NCBI RefSeq assembly: GCF_029223525.1
Contig: NZ_JARHTQ010000020.1
Coordinates: 62,001-126,000, forward strand
Length of the DNA stretch: 64,000 nucleotides
Reading direction: 5' to 3'
From: Streptantibioticus ferralitis
GTDB lineage: Bacteria; Actinomycetota; Actinomycetes; Streptomycetales; Streptomycetaceae
The notes below the pieces were generated by a model, which saw nothing but the letters and a program-made list of their open reading frames with translations, searched no databases and was not told the DNA's origin. Positions within the stretch are counted from its first letter, which is position 1; the number at the start of each line of letters is the position of its first letter. Below are positions 33,471-41,934 of this stretch, in pieces. The translations under genes and the position numbers were made by a program.

Positions 33471-35471
33471 TCACGCCGCGGGTACGGCAAGGGGGTTGGG
33501 GATGGTGACGTAGACGGACTGGGTGTCGACCGGGCCTACGAGTTCGTCGAGGCCGTGGAGACGGGTGAGGAGGTTGGCCTTGCAGCGCAGGGTGGAGGCG
33601 TGCAGCAGGTGCTCCGGTAGTGCGGAGCCTCCGGTGGCGGCGGCGTGGGTGAGGAAGTGCCGGAAGGCGGCGAGCAGTACCTGCTCGTCGGCGAGGTGCT
33701 GGGCGCCGAACGCCCCGATCAGGCCCAGGGCGTTGTTGATACCGAGGTAGTAGGCGAAGCGCTCGTCCGCGACGTGGTCGGCGACGAAGGTCTCGCTGGC
33801 CGCGCCGATGCCGGGCAGGCGCTGGTCGAGTTCGGCGCGGCGCGATTCGCGGAAGTAGTAGCCCTGGTTGTCGCGGTAGCGGCCGCCGGTGGGCCAGCCG
33901 TCGGGGTCCAGCCGGACGAGGGTGTTCTGCTGGTGGGCTTCGAGTGCGACTCCGGCTTCGCCGTCCAGCCACAGCACGGGGTGGACGACCGCGTGCAGAT
34001 AGCGCAGGAACCATTCGGTGGCCACGGCCGGGCCGGGTCTGCCGGTGCGGGTGGCGAGTCGGGTGACGATGCCGGCGAGGCGGGAGCGTGCCTGGGTCGG
34101 CGGGCTGCCGGGCCAGGGACGCGGCGAGGTGAGCCCGGCGAGGCAGTTGATGTCGTCGAGCACGCCGAACGACGGGTGGCGCAGCACGACGTCGAGCCCG
34201 GGGACGGCTTCCCCGTCGGGGGTGTCGACGGCGAGCCAGGCCGGGTCGCGCACGATGTCGAAGCCGGGGTGTTTGGCGTGCCACTGCTGGGCGAGCCCGC
34301 TGCGCAGCAGGCGGTGGATCTCCACGCCGCGCAGGAGTTCCTTGCGCAGGTTCTCCCGGCGGGAGTTGGTGATCCGCACGGCGAGCGAGAGTTTGAGCAT
34401 CGCGGGTGCGCCGGGCCGGTAGACGGTGCGGATGGAGGAGGTGGGGTGCCAGGTGTTCCCGTGCGGGCCGAGGTCGTGCAGCAGCCCGGCGTCGAGTAGC
34501 GCGCGCACCTGGGGGCGGTGCCGCACTTCGCGTGCCTGCCAGGGGTGCAGCGGCAGCGGCACGGTGTCGTGCGGCAACTGGAGGCCCGGCCCGGCGAGTT
34601 GGGCGGTGATGCGGTCGGCGGGGATGGTGCGACCGCGTTCGGTCCAGGCGGAGTCGGTGGCCAGTACCGAGCGGTCGACGGCCATCCAGTGCAGCGGATA
34701 CGCCCCGCGGGTTTCGGGTGAGTAGACCCGGGCCTCGGCGCCGGACAGGTCCTGGCGGCTCTTGGGTGTGGGGTGCAGCGGGTGGCCGAGCAGCAGCGAC
34801 TGTTCGGCTTCCAGGAAGGGCGGGGTGCCGGGTGGGGTGGCCGGGTGGGCCCGGCGGTCGTCGACGAAGACCGCGGTGCGGGCCACGGAGTCGGCGACCC
34901 GGGCGACCAGGTCCGCGGCTTCCGCGGCGCCGGTGCCCGCCTCCCGGGCGAGCACTGCGGCGAGGGTGACCGCGTCGACGGGCGCCCCGGACGCCATGGC
35001 CGGCGCGCCGAAGCGGTGGGTGCCGACCGCGGACCAGTGCCGTACCGGGACGCGCAGCGCGGTGCCGGTCGCGGTGAGCGTGATCCGCAGGGTCCCGTCC
35101 GGGTCGGGCGTGCCGCCGGTCTCCCGGACCCAGCAGCGCAACAGGCTCTCCACCCCCGCGTGGTTGGCGGTGGCGTAGGCGTCCGGCTGCTCCAGGGGGT
35201 CGGGGTCCTGCGCTTCGGTGTGCGGCGCGCCGTGGCGTTCCGGACCGGCGTGCCCGACGTCGGCGTCTGCGGCAGCGGTCCCGGCGTGCCCGACGTCGGC
35301 GTGGTCGGTCTCGACGTGGTCGGCACCGACGTGGTCGGCGTGTTCCGGTGGATCGGCGTGGGCCGCGCGCGGCAGGGGCAGGGCGCCGGCGCGGCCGTGC
35401 GCGAGGCCCGGCGGCGGGGCGGGCGGGGTGGTGTCCGCCACGCCGTCGGCCAGGGGCGGGTGGGAGGTCAT
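33471..35471 (-). CDS. IucA/IucC family siderophore synthetase (first), with His/Asp-rich insert
   Basis: 666 residues from ATG 35471, after ggagcacagcg. Core motifs: LLLGHPLHPTPKSRQDLS, LPLHPWQAREVRHRP, WHPTSSIRTVYRP, KLSLAVRITNSRRENLRKELLRG, then VLWLDGEAGVALEAHQQNTLV and KANLLTRLHGLDE. The usual ATP and citrate-binding residues appear present. Unusual: residues 38-85 form a His/Asp/Gly-rich low-complexity segment with nine His (ADHVGADHVETDHADVGHAG). It is encoded by repetitive DNA including a perfect 22-bp direct repeat (35245-35266 and 35281-35302). Second gene of the cluster, behind the aminotransferase with a gap of about 230 bp. Confidence 0.92.
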   Translation of the reverse strand: MTSHPPLADGVADTTPPAPPPGLAHGRAGALPLPRAAHADPPEHADHVGADHVETDHADVGHAGTAAADADVGHAGPERHGAPHTEAQDPDPLEQPDAYATANHAGVESLLRCWVRETGGTPDPDGTLRITLTATGTALRVPVRHWSAVGTHRFGAPAMASGAPVDAVTLAAVLAREAGTGAAEAADLVARVADSVARTAVFVDDRRAHPATPPGTPPFLEAEQSLLLGHPLHPTPKSRQDLSGAEARVYSPETRGAYPLHWMAVDRSVLATDSAWTERGRTIPADRITAQLAGPGLQLPHDTVPLPLHPWQAREVRHRPQVRALLDAGLLHDLGPHGNTWHPTSSIRTVYRPGAPAMLKLSLAVRITNSRRENLRKELLRGVEIHRLLRSGLAQQWHAKHPGFDIVRDPAWLAVDTPDGEAVPGLDVVLRHPSFGVLDDINCLAGLTSPRPWPGSPPTQARSRLAGIVTRLATRTGRPGPAVATEWFLRYLHAVVHPVLWLDGEAGVALEAHQQNTLVRLDPDGWPTGGRYRDNQGYYFRESRRAELDQRLPGIGAASETFVADHVADERFAYYLGINNALGLIGAFGAQHLADEQVLLAAFRHFLTHAAATGGSALPEHLLHASTLRCKANLLTRLHGLDELVGPVDTQSVYVTIPNPLAVPAA

Positions 35472-35703
35472 CGCTGTGCTCCGTGGGGGGTGGACGACGG
35501 TGGGACGGCCTGGGAGCGGTTGTGGGCGGTACGCCGCCCGACGGGGCGGCGCGACGTACCATGGAGGGTTACCCCGCCTCGGGGACGTGGGATGCCGCGG
35601 TGCGGGATCACTGGGTGTGCGACCGCGTGCCGCCGAGTCCCAACGCGCGCCTCGCACTCCGCGTGCCCCCGGCGCATCACCGGCATCGCACACCGCCTTG
35701 GGC

Positions 35704-37254
35704 TCATCGCGCGCCGTCCGCCTTCGCTCTGCGGGCCAGCCGTTCGGCGGCGGCGATGGCGTCGGTCAGGCGGTCGAGTACCGCCTCGGTCTGCTCGTCG
35801 GTGATGATCAGCGGTGGCAGCAGCCGCACCACGCTGCCGTGCCGCCCGCCGAGTTCGACGATCAGTCCGCGGCGCAGCGCCTCGGCCTGTACGACGCCGG
35901 CCAGTTGGGGTGACGCGGGCAGTGCGCCGTACTCGTCCCGGGCCGCGTCGGCGTCGACCAGTTCGACGCCGATCATCAGGCCGCGTCCTCGGACATCGCC
36001 GATGCAGGGGTGGTGGGCGGCGAGGCCGCGCAGTCGGGTGAGCATCCGGGCGCCGACCGTGGCGGCCCGTTCCGCCAGCCGGTTCTCGTGGACGAAACGC
36101 AAGGTGGCCGTGCCCGCCGCCATCGCGAGCTGGTTGCCGCGAAACGTTCCGGCGTGCGCCCCGGGCCGCCAGGCGTCGAGTTCCTCGCGATAGACGATCA
36201 CGGCGAGCGGCAGGCTGCCGCCGATGGCCTTGGACAGCACCATCACATCCGGCACGATCCCGCTGTGTTCGACGGCCCAGAAGGCGCCGGTCCGGCCCAC
36301 CCCGGTCTGCACCTCGTCGACGATCAGCGGGACGCCGCGGGTCTCGGTGATCTCCCGCATCCGGCGCAGCCATGCGTCGGGGGCAGGGATCACTCCGCCC
36401 TCGCCCTGTACCGCCTCCAGGATCATTCCGGCGGGTGGCTGGACGCCGCCCTTGGGGTCGTCCAGCAAGGTGGCCGTCCAGCGCGCCGAGAGCTCGGCGC
36501 CCCGGCTCCCGCCGACGCCGAACGGGCAGCGGTAGTCGTAGGGGTACGGCAGCCGGGTCACCCGGGCGTCGCCCTCGCCCACGGCGGCCCGGGCGGCGAG
36601 GTCGCCGGTCGCGGCGAGCGCGGCGGCCGTCATGCCGTGGTACGCGCCGGAGAAGGCGAGCAGCCCGCTGCGCCCGGTGGCGGTGCGCACCAGTTTGACG
36701 GCGGCCTCGACCGCGTCCGTACCGGCCGGTCCGCAGAACTGGATCCGTCCGCTTTCGGCGAATTGCGGCGGCAGGGTCTCGAACAGGGCGGTGGTGAAGG
36801 CGTCCTTGACGGGCGTTGCGAGGTCGAGGACCTGCAGGGGCGCTCCGGAGTCGAGCACCGAGCGGATCGCCTCCAGCGCCACCGGGTGGTTGTGGCCGAG
36901 CGCCAACGTGCCCGCGCCGGAAAGGCAGTCGAGGTAGCGGCGGCCGTCGGCGCCCTCGATGGTCATGCCGCGGGCGCGTACCGGCACGATCGGCAGTGAC
37001 CGGGCGTAGGTGCGCGCCGCCGACTCCCGCGCCGCCTGCCGCCGCAGGATCCCCTCGGCGTTCGGCCCCGCTTGCCGTTGCCGGCCGCTGCCGTCAACGC
37101 AGCCGCCGCGCACGGCCGTTGTCACCTCACGCCGCCCACCACCGCTCTCGGTGGCGTCCCGCGCCGCCGTGGCCTCTGGTCCGCCCGGTTCTGCCACCTG
37201 CTCGGCGGGCTGGGTCGGTGACGGTACGAGGGCGGTGGTTGGCGATCCGGCCAC
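35704..37254 (-). CDS. Diaminobutyrate-2-oxoglutarate type aminotransferase (class III)
   Basis: 516 residues from GTG 37254, chosen because aggaggacccgtccc lies directly before it; the frame is open far upstream without conserved content. PLP enzyme of class III: GRRYLDCLSGAGTLALGHNHP, FCGPAGTDAVEAAVKLVRTATGR, GAYHGMTAAALAATGD, VDEVQTGVGRTGAFWAVEHSGI and the PLP lysine in VMVLSKAIGGSLPLAVI. It closely resembles diaminobutyrate aminotransferases that start 1,3-diaminopropane-based siderophores such as rhizobactin 1021. The first ~95 residues are a disordered Pro/Ala/Gly-rich extension. First gene of the siderophore cluster. Confidence 0.88.
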   Translation of the reverse strand: MAGSPTTALVPSPTQPAEQVAEPGGPEATAARDATESGGGRREVTTAVRGGCVDGSGRQRQAGPNAEGILRRQAARESAARTYARSLPIVPVRARGMTIEGADGRRYLDCLSGAGTLALGHNHPVALEAIRSVLDSGAPLQVLDLATPVKDAFTTALFETLPPQFAESGRIQFCGPAGTDAVEAAVKLVRTATGRSGLLAFSGAYHGMTAAALAATGDLAARAAVGEGDARVTRLPYPYDYRCPFGVGGSRGAELSARWTATLLDDPKGGVQPPAGMILEAVQGEGGVIPAPDAWLRRMREITETRGVPLIVDEVQTGVGRTGAFWAVEHSGIVPDVMVLSKAIGGSLPLAVIVYREELDAWRPGAHAGTFRGNQLAMAAGTATLRFVHENRLAERAATVGARMLTRLRGLAAHHPCIGDVRGRGLMIGVELVDADAARDEYGALPASPQLAGVVQAEALRRGLIVELGGRHGSVVRLLPPLIITDEQTEAVLDRLTDAIAAAERLARRAKADGAR

Positions 37255-37494
37255 GGGACGGGTCCTCCTGGGAGGTTGGCGTTGGGACGGCGGGAATTTC
37301 CCTCCCCGTATCAACGCCCGGGGCGGCGGCTGGCAACGGCCACCCGGCAGATCCATCGTGTGGGGCGGTTCATGGACGCGATACGACCAACCTTCACAGG
37401 GGAACCACACACCCCCCTGAAACCGTCCCCACCGGCACCGGCATGATGGGGCACTGCTCCATGGCGAGCATGACAAGGACACATCAGTTTCTTG
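37255..37494. other. Intergenic region between siderophore cluster and exported protease
   Basis: About 240 bp, divergent control region. I looked for the DmdR/IdeR iron box (TTAGGTTAGGCTCACCTAA-like) on both strands and found none. An AT-containing stretch at 37289-37312 is the only candidate for a promoter for the cluster. Confidence 0.45.
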
Positions 37495-37527
37495 GCGTTC
37501 GTGAACGCGCTTGACGTTCCTGAACGT
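37495..37527. promoter_or_regulatory. Two tandem GTTC-N2-GAAC palindromes
   Basis: GCGTTCGTGAACGC (37495-37508) and ACGTTCCTGAACGT (37514-37527), each a perfect inverted repeat around a 2-bp centre, 19 bp centre to centre. They lie 27-59 bp before the protease start codon, overlapping where its promoter should be. Confidence 0.65.
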
Positions 37528-37553
37528 GAAAGACACCAGGGGGAGAACACCCG

Positions 37554-38693
37554 ATGCCACCCATCCGCCGGTCCGGCCTTGCCGCGGCCGCCGTCACCGC
37601 GGTCCTCGCGCTGTCGGCCACCGCGTGCGGCCCGAACGACCCCACCGCGGACAGCAAGCCGAGCGCGACGGCCGCTCAGGGCAGCCAGTCCACCGGCGCG
37701 CCCGGCAGCCTCCACGACCTGCAGAAGTGGAAGCAGGGCGACTGGAAGAAGTGGGACCACTGGGCGCACCAGGCGGCCGAGTTCATCAACCCGGTCATCA
37801 AGGACCTGTGGAAGCCGTCCCGGATGAGCCAGGCGAAGGACAGCCCGAACCAGGTTCCGACCAGCATCGGCCAGGACCAGGGGGTCTCCGACCCGGCACC
37901 CGCGCCGAAGACCGCGGAGTCGGTCCAGACGCCGTACCACAACAACGCGGCGCCGGTCGGCAAGGTGTTCTTCGACACCCCGCAGGGCTCGTTCGTCTGC
38001 TCCGGCACGGTCGTTGAGGACCCGGCGCACCCGGGCAAGTCCAACCTGGTGTGGACCGCGGGCCACTGTGTGCACGCGGGCGCCAAGGGCGGCTGGTACC
38101 GCAACATCGCCTTCGTCCCGTCGTACAACGACCAGGCGCTGCCCGCCTCGCAGATCTCCGGCGCCCCGCAGTCCGAGGTCGCCCCGTACGGCGTGTGGTG
38201 GGCGGACTGGGCGCAGACCTCAAGCCAGTGGATCTCCACCGGCTCCGAGACCGGCGGCTACGGATCCCCGTACGACTTCTCGATCCTGCATGTGAAGCCG
38301 GAGAACTCCAGCGGCAAGTCGCTCCAGGAGACGGTCGGCGCTGCCCTGCCGGTGTGGTTCAACGCGCCCGCGGTGAACCAGTTCACCTCGGTGGGCGCCT
38401 GGGGCTACCCGGCGGCTCCGCCGTACGACGGCCAGAAGATGTTCGACTGCATCGGCAAGCCGGGCCGGTTGTCGCTGGACCCGGGCATGCCGACCGAGTA
38501 CCGGTTGGGTTGCACCATGACCGGCGGTTCCTCGGGTGGCGGCTGGTTCGCCAAGATGCCGAACGGCAAGGTGGCGCTGGTGTCCAACACCTCCATCGGC
38601 CCGGCCGACAACACCTGGCTGGCCGGCCCGCACCTGGGCCCGGAGGCCCAGGGCGTCTACCAGTCGATCAGCCAGAAGTTCGCCAACCAGTAA
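37554..38693 (+). CDS. Exported trypsin-like serine protease (lipoprotein-type signal)
   Basis: 379 residues; ATG at 37554 behind aggggga. N-terminal signal with candidate lipobox ATAC (Cys25); the small residue at -3 makes it a less typical lipobox. A Gln/Ser/Trp/Lys-rich linker spans residues ~30-130. The protease domain carries His171 (VWTAGHCVHAG), Asp241 (SPYDFSILHV) and Ser327 (TGGSSGGGWF), the chymotrypsin/glutamyl endopeptidase-type triad. Cys149-Cys172 and Cys299-Cys320 could form disulfides. It should act at the cell surface. Controlled presumably by the tandem palindromes upstream. Confidence 0.9.
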   Translation: MPPIRRSGLAAAAVTAVLALSATACGPNDPTADSKPSATAAQGSQSTGAPGSLHDLQKWKQGDWKKWDHWAHQAAEFINPVIKDLWKPSRMSQAKDSPNQVPTSIGQDQGVSDPAPAPKTAESVQTPYHNNAAPVGKVFFDTPQGSFVCSGTVVEDPAHPGKSNLVWTAGHCVHAGAKGGWYRNIAFVPSYNDQALPASQISGAPQSEVAPYGVWWADWAQTSSQWISTGSETGGYGSPYDFSILHVKPENSSGKSLQETVGAALPVWFNAPAVNQFTSVGAWGYPAAPPYDGQKMFDCIGKPGRLSLDPGMPTEYRLGCTMTGGSSGGGWFAKMPNGKVALVSNTSIGPADNTWLAGPHLGPEAQGVYQSISQKFANQ

Positions 38694-38710
38694 GCGGCGT
38701 ATGACGCGTT

Positions 38711-38744
38711 GAGGCCCGCTGCCCCGGACGGGGCGGCGGGCCTC
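38711..38744. terminator. Bidirectional terminator between protease and hflX
   Basis: Stem GAGGCCCGC (38711-38719) with GCGGGCCTC (38736-38744), extended by an inner GCCCC/GGGGC pairing. It sits in the 66-bp gap between convergent genes. Confidence 0.8.
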
Positions 38745-38759
38745 GGTGCGTGGGTGCGC

Positions 38760-40265
38760 TCAGCGCCGGACCGCGAGGGCGAACGGCTCCAGTTCGGCGG
38801 CGAGTTCATCGTGCACCCGCGCCGTGAGCAGCGTGCCCTCGCCGGTGTGCTCCTCGGAGATGACCTCGCCGGAAGCGTGCGCCCGGGAGACCAGCGCGCC
38901 GTGCGTGTAGGGCACGAGCGCCTCGATCAGCACCCGCGGCCGGGGCAGTTCGTCATCGATGAGCTGGAGCAGTTCATCGATGTTGCGGCCGGTGCGGGCC
39001 GAGACCGCGATGGAGTGCTTCTCGTTGCGCAGCAGGCGCTGGAGCACCAGCGGGTCCGCCGCGTCCGCCTTGTTGACCACCACGATCTCGGGCACATCGA
39101 GCGCGCCGACATCGCGGAACACCTCGCGTACCGCGGCGAGTTGCTCCTCGGGCACCGGGTGTGAGCCGTCCACCACGTGCAGGATCAGGTCGGCGTCGGC
39201 GACCTCCTCCATGGTGGAGCGGAACGCCTCGACCAGGTGGTGCGGCAGATGCCGGACGAACCCGACGGTGTCGGCGAGCGTGTACAGCCGACCGCTGGGG
39301 GTCTCGGCCCGGCGCACGGTCGGGTCGAGGGTGGCGAACAGCGCGTTCTCCACCAGGACGCCTGCTCCGGTGAGCCGGTTGAGCAGCGAGGACTTGCCCG
39401 CGTTGGTGTAACCGGCGATGGCCACCGACGGGACCTGGTGGCGCTTGCGCTCCTTGCGCTTCAGGTCGCGGCTGGTCTTCATCTCCGCGATGTCCCGGCG
39501 CATCTTCGCCATCTTCTCGCGGATCCGCCGCCGGTCGGTCTCGATCTTGGTCTCACCGGGACCACGGGTGGCCATGCCGCCGCCGGACGAGCCGGAGCCA
39601 CCGCCACCCATCTGCCGGGACAGCGACTGGCCCCAGCCGCGCAGCCTGGGCAGCATGTACTGCATCTGGGCCAGCGAGACCTGCGCCTTGCCCTCTCGGG
39701 ACTTGGCGTGCTGGGCGAAGATGTCGAGGATCAGGGCGGTGCGGTCGACCACCTTGACCTTGACGACGTCCTCCAGGTGGATGAGCTGGCCGGGGCTGAG
39801 CTCACCGTCGCAGACCACGGTGTCGGCGCCGGTCTCCACGACGATGTCGCGCAGTTCCTGCGCCTTGCCCGAGCCGATGTAGGTGGCCGGGTCGGGCTTG
39901 TCGCGGCGCTGGATCACACCGTCGAGGACCAGGGCGCCCGCGGTCTCGGCGAGTGCGGCGAGCTCTGCCAGGGAGTTCTCGGCGTCGTCGACCGTGCCGT
40001 CCGTCCACACGCCGACGAGCACCACGCGCTCCAGGCGCAGCTGCCGGTACTCGACCTCGGTGATGTCCTCGAGCTCGGTGGACAGACCCGCGACGCGCCG
40101 TAGCGACGCGCGTTCGGAGCGGTCGAACTGGTCACCGTCCCGCTCCCCGTCGATCTCCTGGCTCCAGGCGGTGTCCTCATCCATCAGGGCGTTGGCCCGA
40201 CGGCTCTCGGAAAGGCGCTGGCGTTCGGCCTCATGGGCCGAGGAGGGAGCAGTGGAGTTGGTCAT
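38760..40265 (-). CDS. hflX: GTPase HflX (ribosome-associated)
   Basis: 501 residues from ATG 40265 behind aaaggaac. HflX splits stalled or stressed ribosomes. N-terminal HflX domain: VVLVGVWTDGTVDDAENSLAELAALAETAGALVLD, RRDKPDPATYIGSGKAQEL, then the linker MATRGPGETKIETDRRRI. G domain: G1 GYTNAGKSSLLNRL, G3 DTVGFVRHLPHHLVEAFRST, G4 VNKAD. A Gly-rich loop (QMGGGGSGSSGGGM) precedes the ETKIE motif, as in other actinobacteria. Length is somewhat above the 430-residue norm because of an N-terminal acidic extension. Confidence 0.96.
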   Translation of the reverse strand: MTNSTAPSSAHEAERQRLSESRRANALMDEDTAWSQEIDGERDGDQFDRSERASLRRVAGLSTELEDITEVEYRQLRLERVVLVGVWTDGTVDDAENSLAELAALAETAGALVLDGVIQRRDKPDPATYIGSGKAQELRDIVVETGADTVVCDGELSPGQLIHLEDVVKVKVVDRTALILDIFAQHAKSREGKAQVSLAQMQYMLPRLRGWGQSLSRQMGGGGSGSSGGGMATRGPGETKIETDRRRIREKMAKMRRDIAEMKTSRDLKRKERKRHQVPSVAIAGYTNAGKSSLLNRLTGAGVLVENALFATLDPTVRRAETPSGRLYTLADTVGFVRHLPHHLVEAFRSTMEEVADADLILHVVDGSHPVPEEQLAAVREVFRDVGALDVPEIVVVNKADAADPLVLQRLLRNEKHSIAVSARTGRNIDELLQLIDDELPRPRVLIEALVPYTHGALVSRAHASGEVISEEHTGEGTLLTARVHDELAAELEPFALAVRR

Positions 40266-40401
40266 TTGTTCCTTTGCGTCACGGAATGGGGATTGTGGCG
40301 CGGGCGGCCGGACCGTCCGTCGTACCTGGACAACGCCGCACAGGACCGGAGGATTCCCATCGGCGCCGCCTTGACGATGGTCCCACGGTGCGGCGGCCAC
40401 G

Positions 40402-41844
40402 TCACGTGTGTTTCACCGGGCGCACCCGCTGCCGCCAGTCCGGGTGGCCGGGCATGGCGGGGGTGCGCTTCCCGTAGAGCCAGGCGTGCAGGAAACCGGA
40501 CAGATCGCGTCCGGCGGCGCGGGAGGCGAGTGCGATGAAGTCGGCGGTGGAGGCGTTACCGTCGCGGTACCGGCTGACCCAGGCGCGTTCCAGCCAGCGG
40601 AACGCGGGGTCGCCGATCTCCTGGCGCAGTGCGTACAGGGCGAGGGCGCCGCCCGAGTACACGTTGTCGCGGAAGATCGACAGCTGGTCGCGGGTGGGCG
40701 GCGCGGGCAGTGCGGGCGGGCCACCGAGGCTGCGGTTGACGCCGTCCCTTTCGTAGGCGCGTCTGGCCTGGTCGTCCAGGGACGGCCGGTACTTCTCGGC
40801 CCGGTACCGCCACTCGTACCAGGTGGCGTGCCCCTCGTTGAGCCACAGGTCGGACCAGGTGGCGGGGGTGACGCTGTCGCCGAACCACTGGTGGGAGAGC
40901 TCGTGGACCATCAGCGGGGCGGCGTACGGCTCGGGGGCGAGCAGGATCCGGCGTTCGAACAGGGACAGGGTCTGGGTCTCCAGTTCGAAGCCGGTGGTGG
41001 TGTCGACGTCGAGGATCCCGTAGGTCTCGAAGGGGTAGCGGCCGACCTGTGCTTCCATCCACGCGATCTGCCCGCCGGTCAGCGCGAGCCGCGCGGCGAG
41101 CCGGGCACCGTCCGCGACGGCGACGACATCGCGCAGCGGCAGCCCGTCGGGGCCGGTGTGCGGCAGTACGGCGGAGCGCCCGATGGCGATCTGGGCGAGT
41201 TCGGTGGCCATGGGGTGCGCGGTGCGGTACGTCCAGGTGGTGCCGCCCGGGGTGACGCGCGGGGCGCCCAGCGGTACCCCGTTGGCGACGGCGGTGATGC
41301 CGTTGGGCGTGGTGATCCGGAAGGTGAAGTGGGCCTTGTCGGACGGGTGGTCGTTGCAGGGGAAGACGCGGTGCGCGGAGACCGGCTGGTTGCCCAGGGC
41401 GAGGCCGTCGGGGGTGCGGATCCAGCCGCCGTTGGTCCTGGAGCCCTGTGGGTCGCTGGTGTGGGTGATCGTGATGGTCAGGTGTTCGCGGGCCCGGATG
41501 TGCCGCCAGGGCGTGATGAGGAGCCGTTCCCCCCGTCGGCTGAACCTCACGGGGCGTCCGTCGACCAGGGTGGAGCGCACCACCGCGCCGGTGAAGTCCA
41601 GCTGGAGTCCGTCCCGCGCGGTCACCGCGCGCGCCTGGATCCGGGTGACCGCGTCCAGCGGCCGGCCGGGCCCGTGGTAGGCCATCGAGATGTCGTACGC
41701 GGTGGCGTCGTAGCCGGGATCGCCGACCGCCGGATAGAGCCGGTCCCCCCGGCCGACCGCGGGTGAGCCGGGCTGCTGGGCGCCGGTCAGGGCGAGGACG
41801 GTGGCGGCGGCCACGACCGCCCGCCCCGCGGTGGTTGCGAACAT
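40402..41844 (-). CDS. M1 family zinc metallopeptidase (aminopeptidase N-like)
   Basis: 480 residues with an N-terminal signal sequence (MFATTAGRAVVAAATVLALTG) and probable export. Zinc site: HELSHQW at 314-320 and the third ligand Glu337 in LWLNEGHATW. The upstream GxMEN motif of aminopeptidases is replaced by TTTGFELETQ near residue 285, as in the non-classical secreted M1 branch. It ends early (the helical C-terminal domain is short), a common form in Streptomyces. Convergent with nothing; the hflX start lies 136 bp downstream. Confidence 0.9.
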   Translation of the reverse strand: MFATTAGRAVVAAATVLALTGAQQPGSPAVGRGDRLYPAVGDPGYDATAYDISMAYHGPGRPLDAVTRIQARAVTARDGLQLDFTGAVVRSTLVDGRPVRFSRRGERLLITPWRHIRAREHLTITITHTSDPQGSRTNGGWIRTPDGLALGNQPVSAHRVFPCNDHPSDKAHFTFRITTPNGITAVANGVPLGAPRVTPGGTTWTYRTAHPMATELAQIAIGRSAVLPHTGPDGLPLRDVVAVADGARLAARLALTGGQIAWMEAQVGRYPFETYGILDVDTTTGFELETQTLSLFERRILLAPEPYAAPLMVHELSHQWFGDSVTPATWSDLWLNEGHATWYEWRYRAEKYRPSLDDQARRAYERDGVNRSLGGPPALPAPPTRDQLSIFRDNVYSGGALALYALRQEIGDPAFRWLERAWVSRYRDGNASTADFIALASRAAGRDLSGFLHAWLYGKRTPAMPGHPDWRQRVRPVKHT

Positions 41845-41934
41845 GGACCACCGCTATCAGCGCGTCGGCCGGGTCGGCGGGCGGCGCGGCCGGGCCCGCA
41901 CCCGATCGGGCTCAGAAGGTCAGCGCGGTTGCCC

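Noticed and set aside
37255-37494. Search for an iron box before the siderophore cluster
   Set aside because: No TTAGGTTAGGCT-like 19-bp palindrome on either strand.
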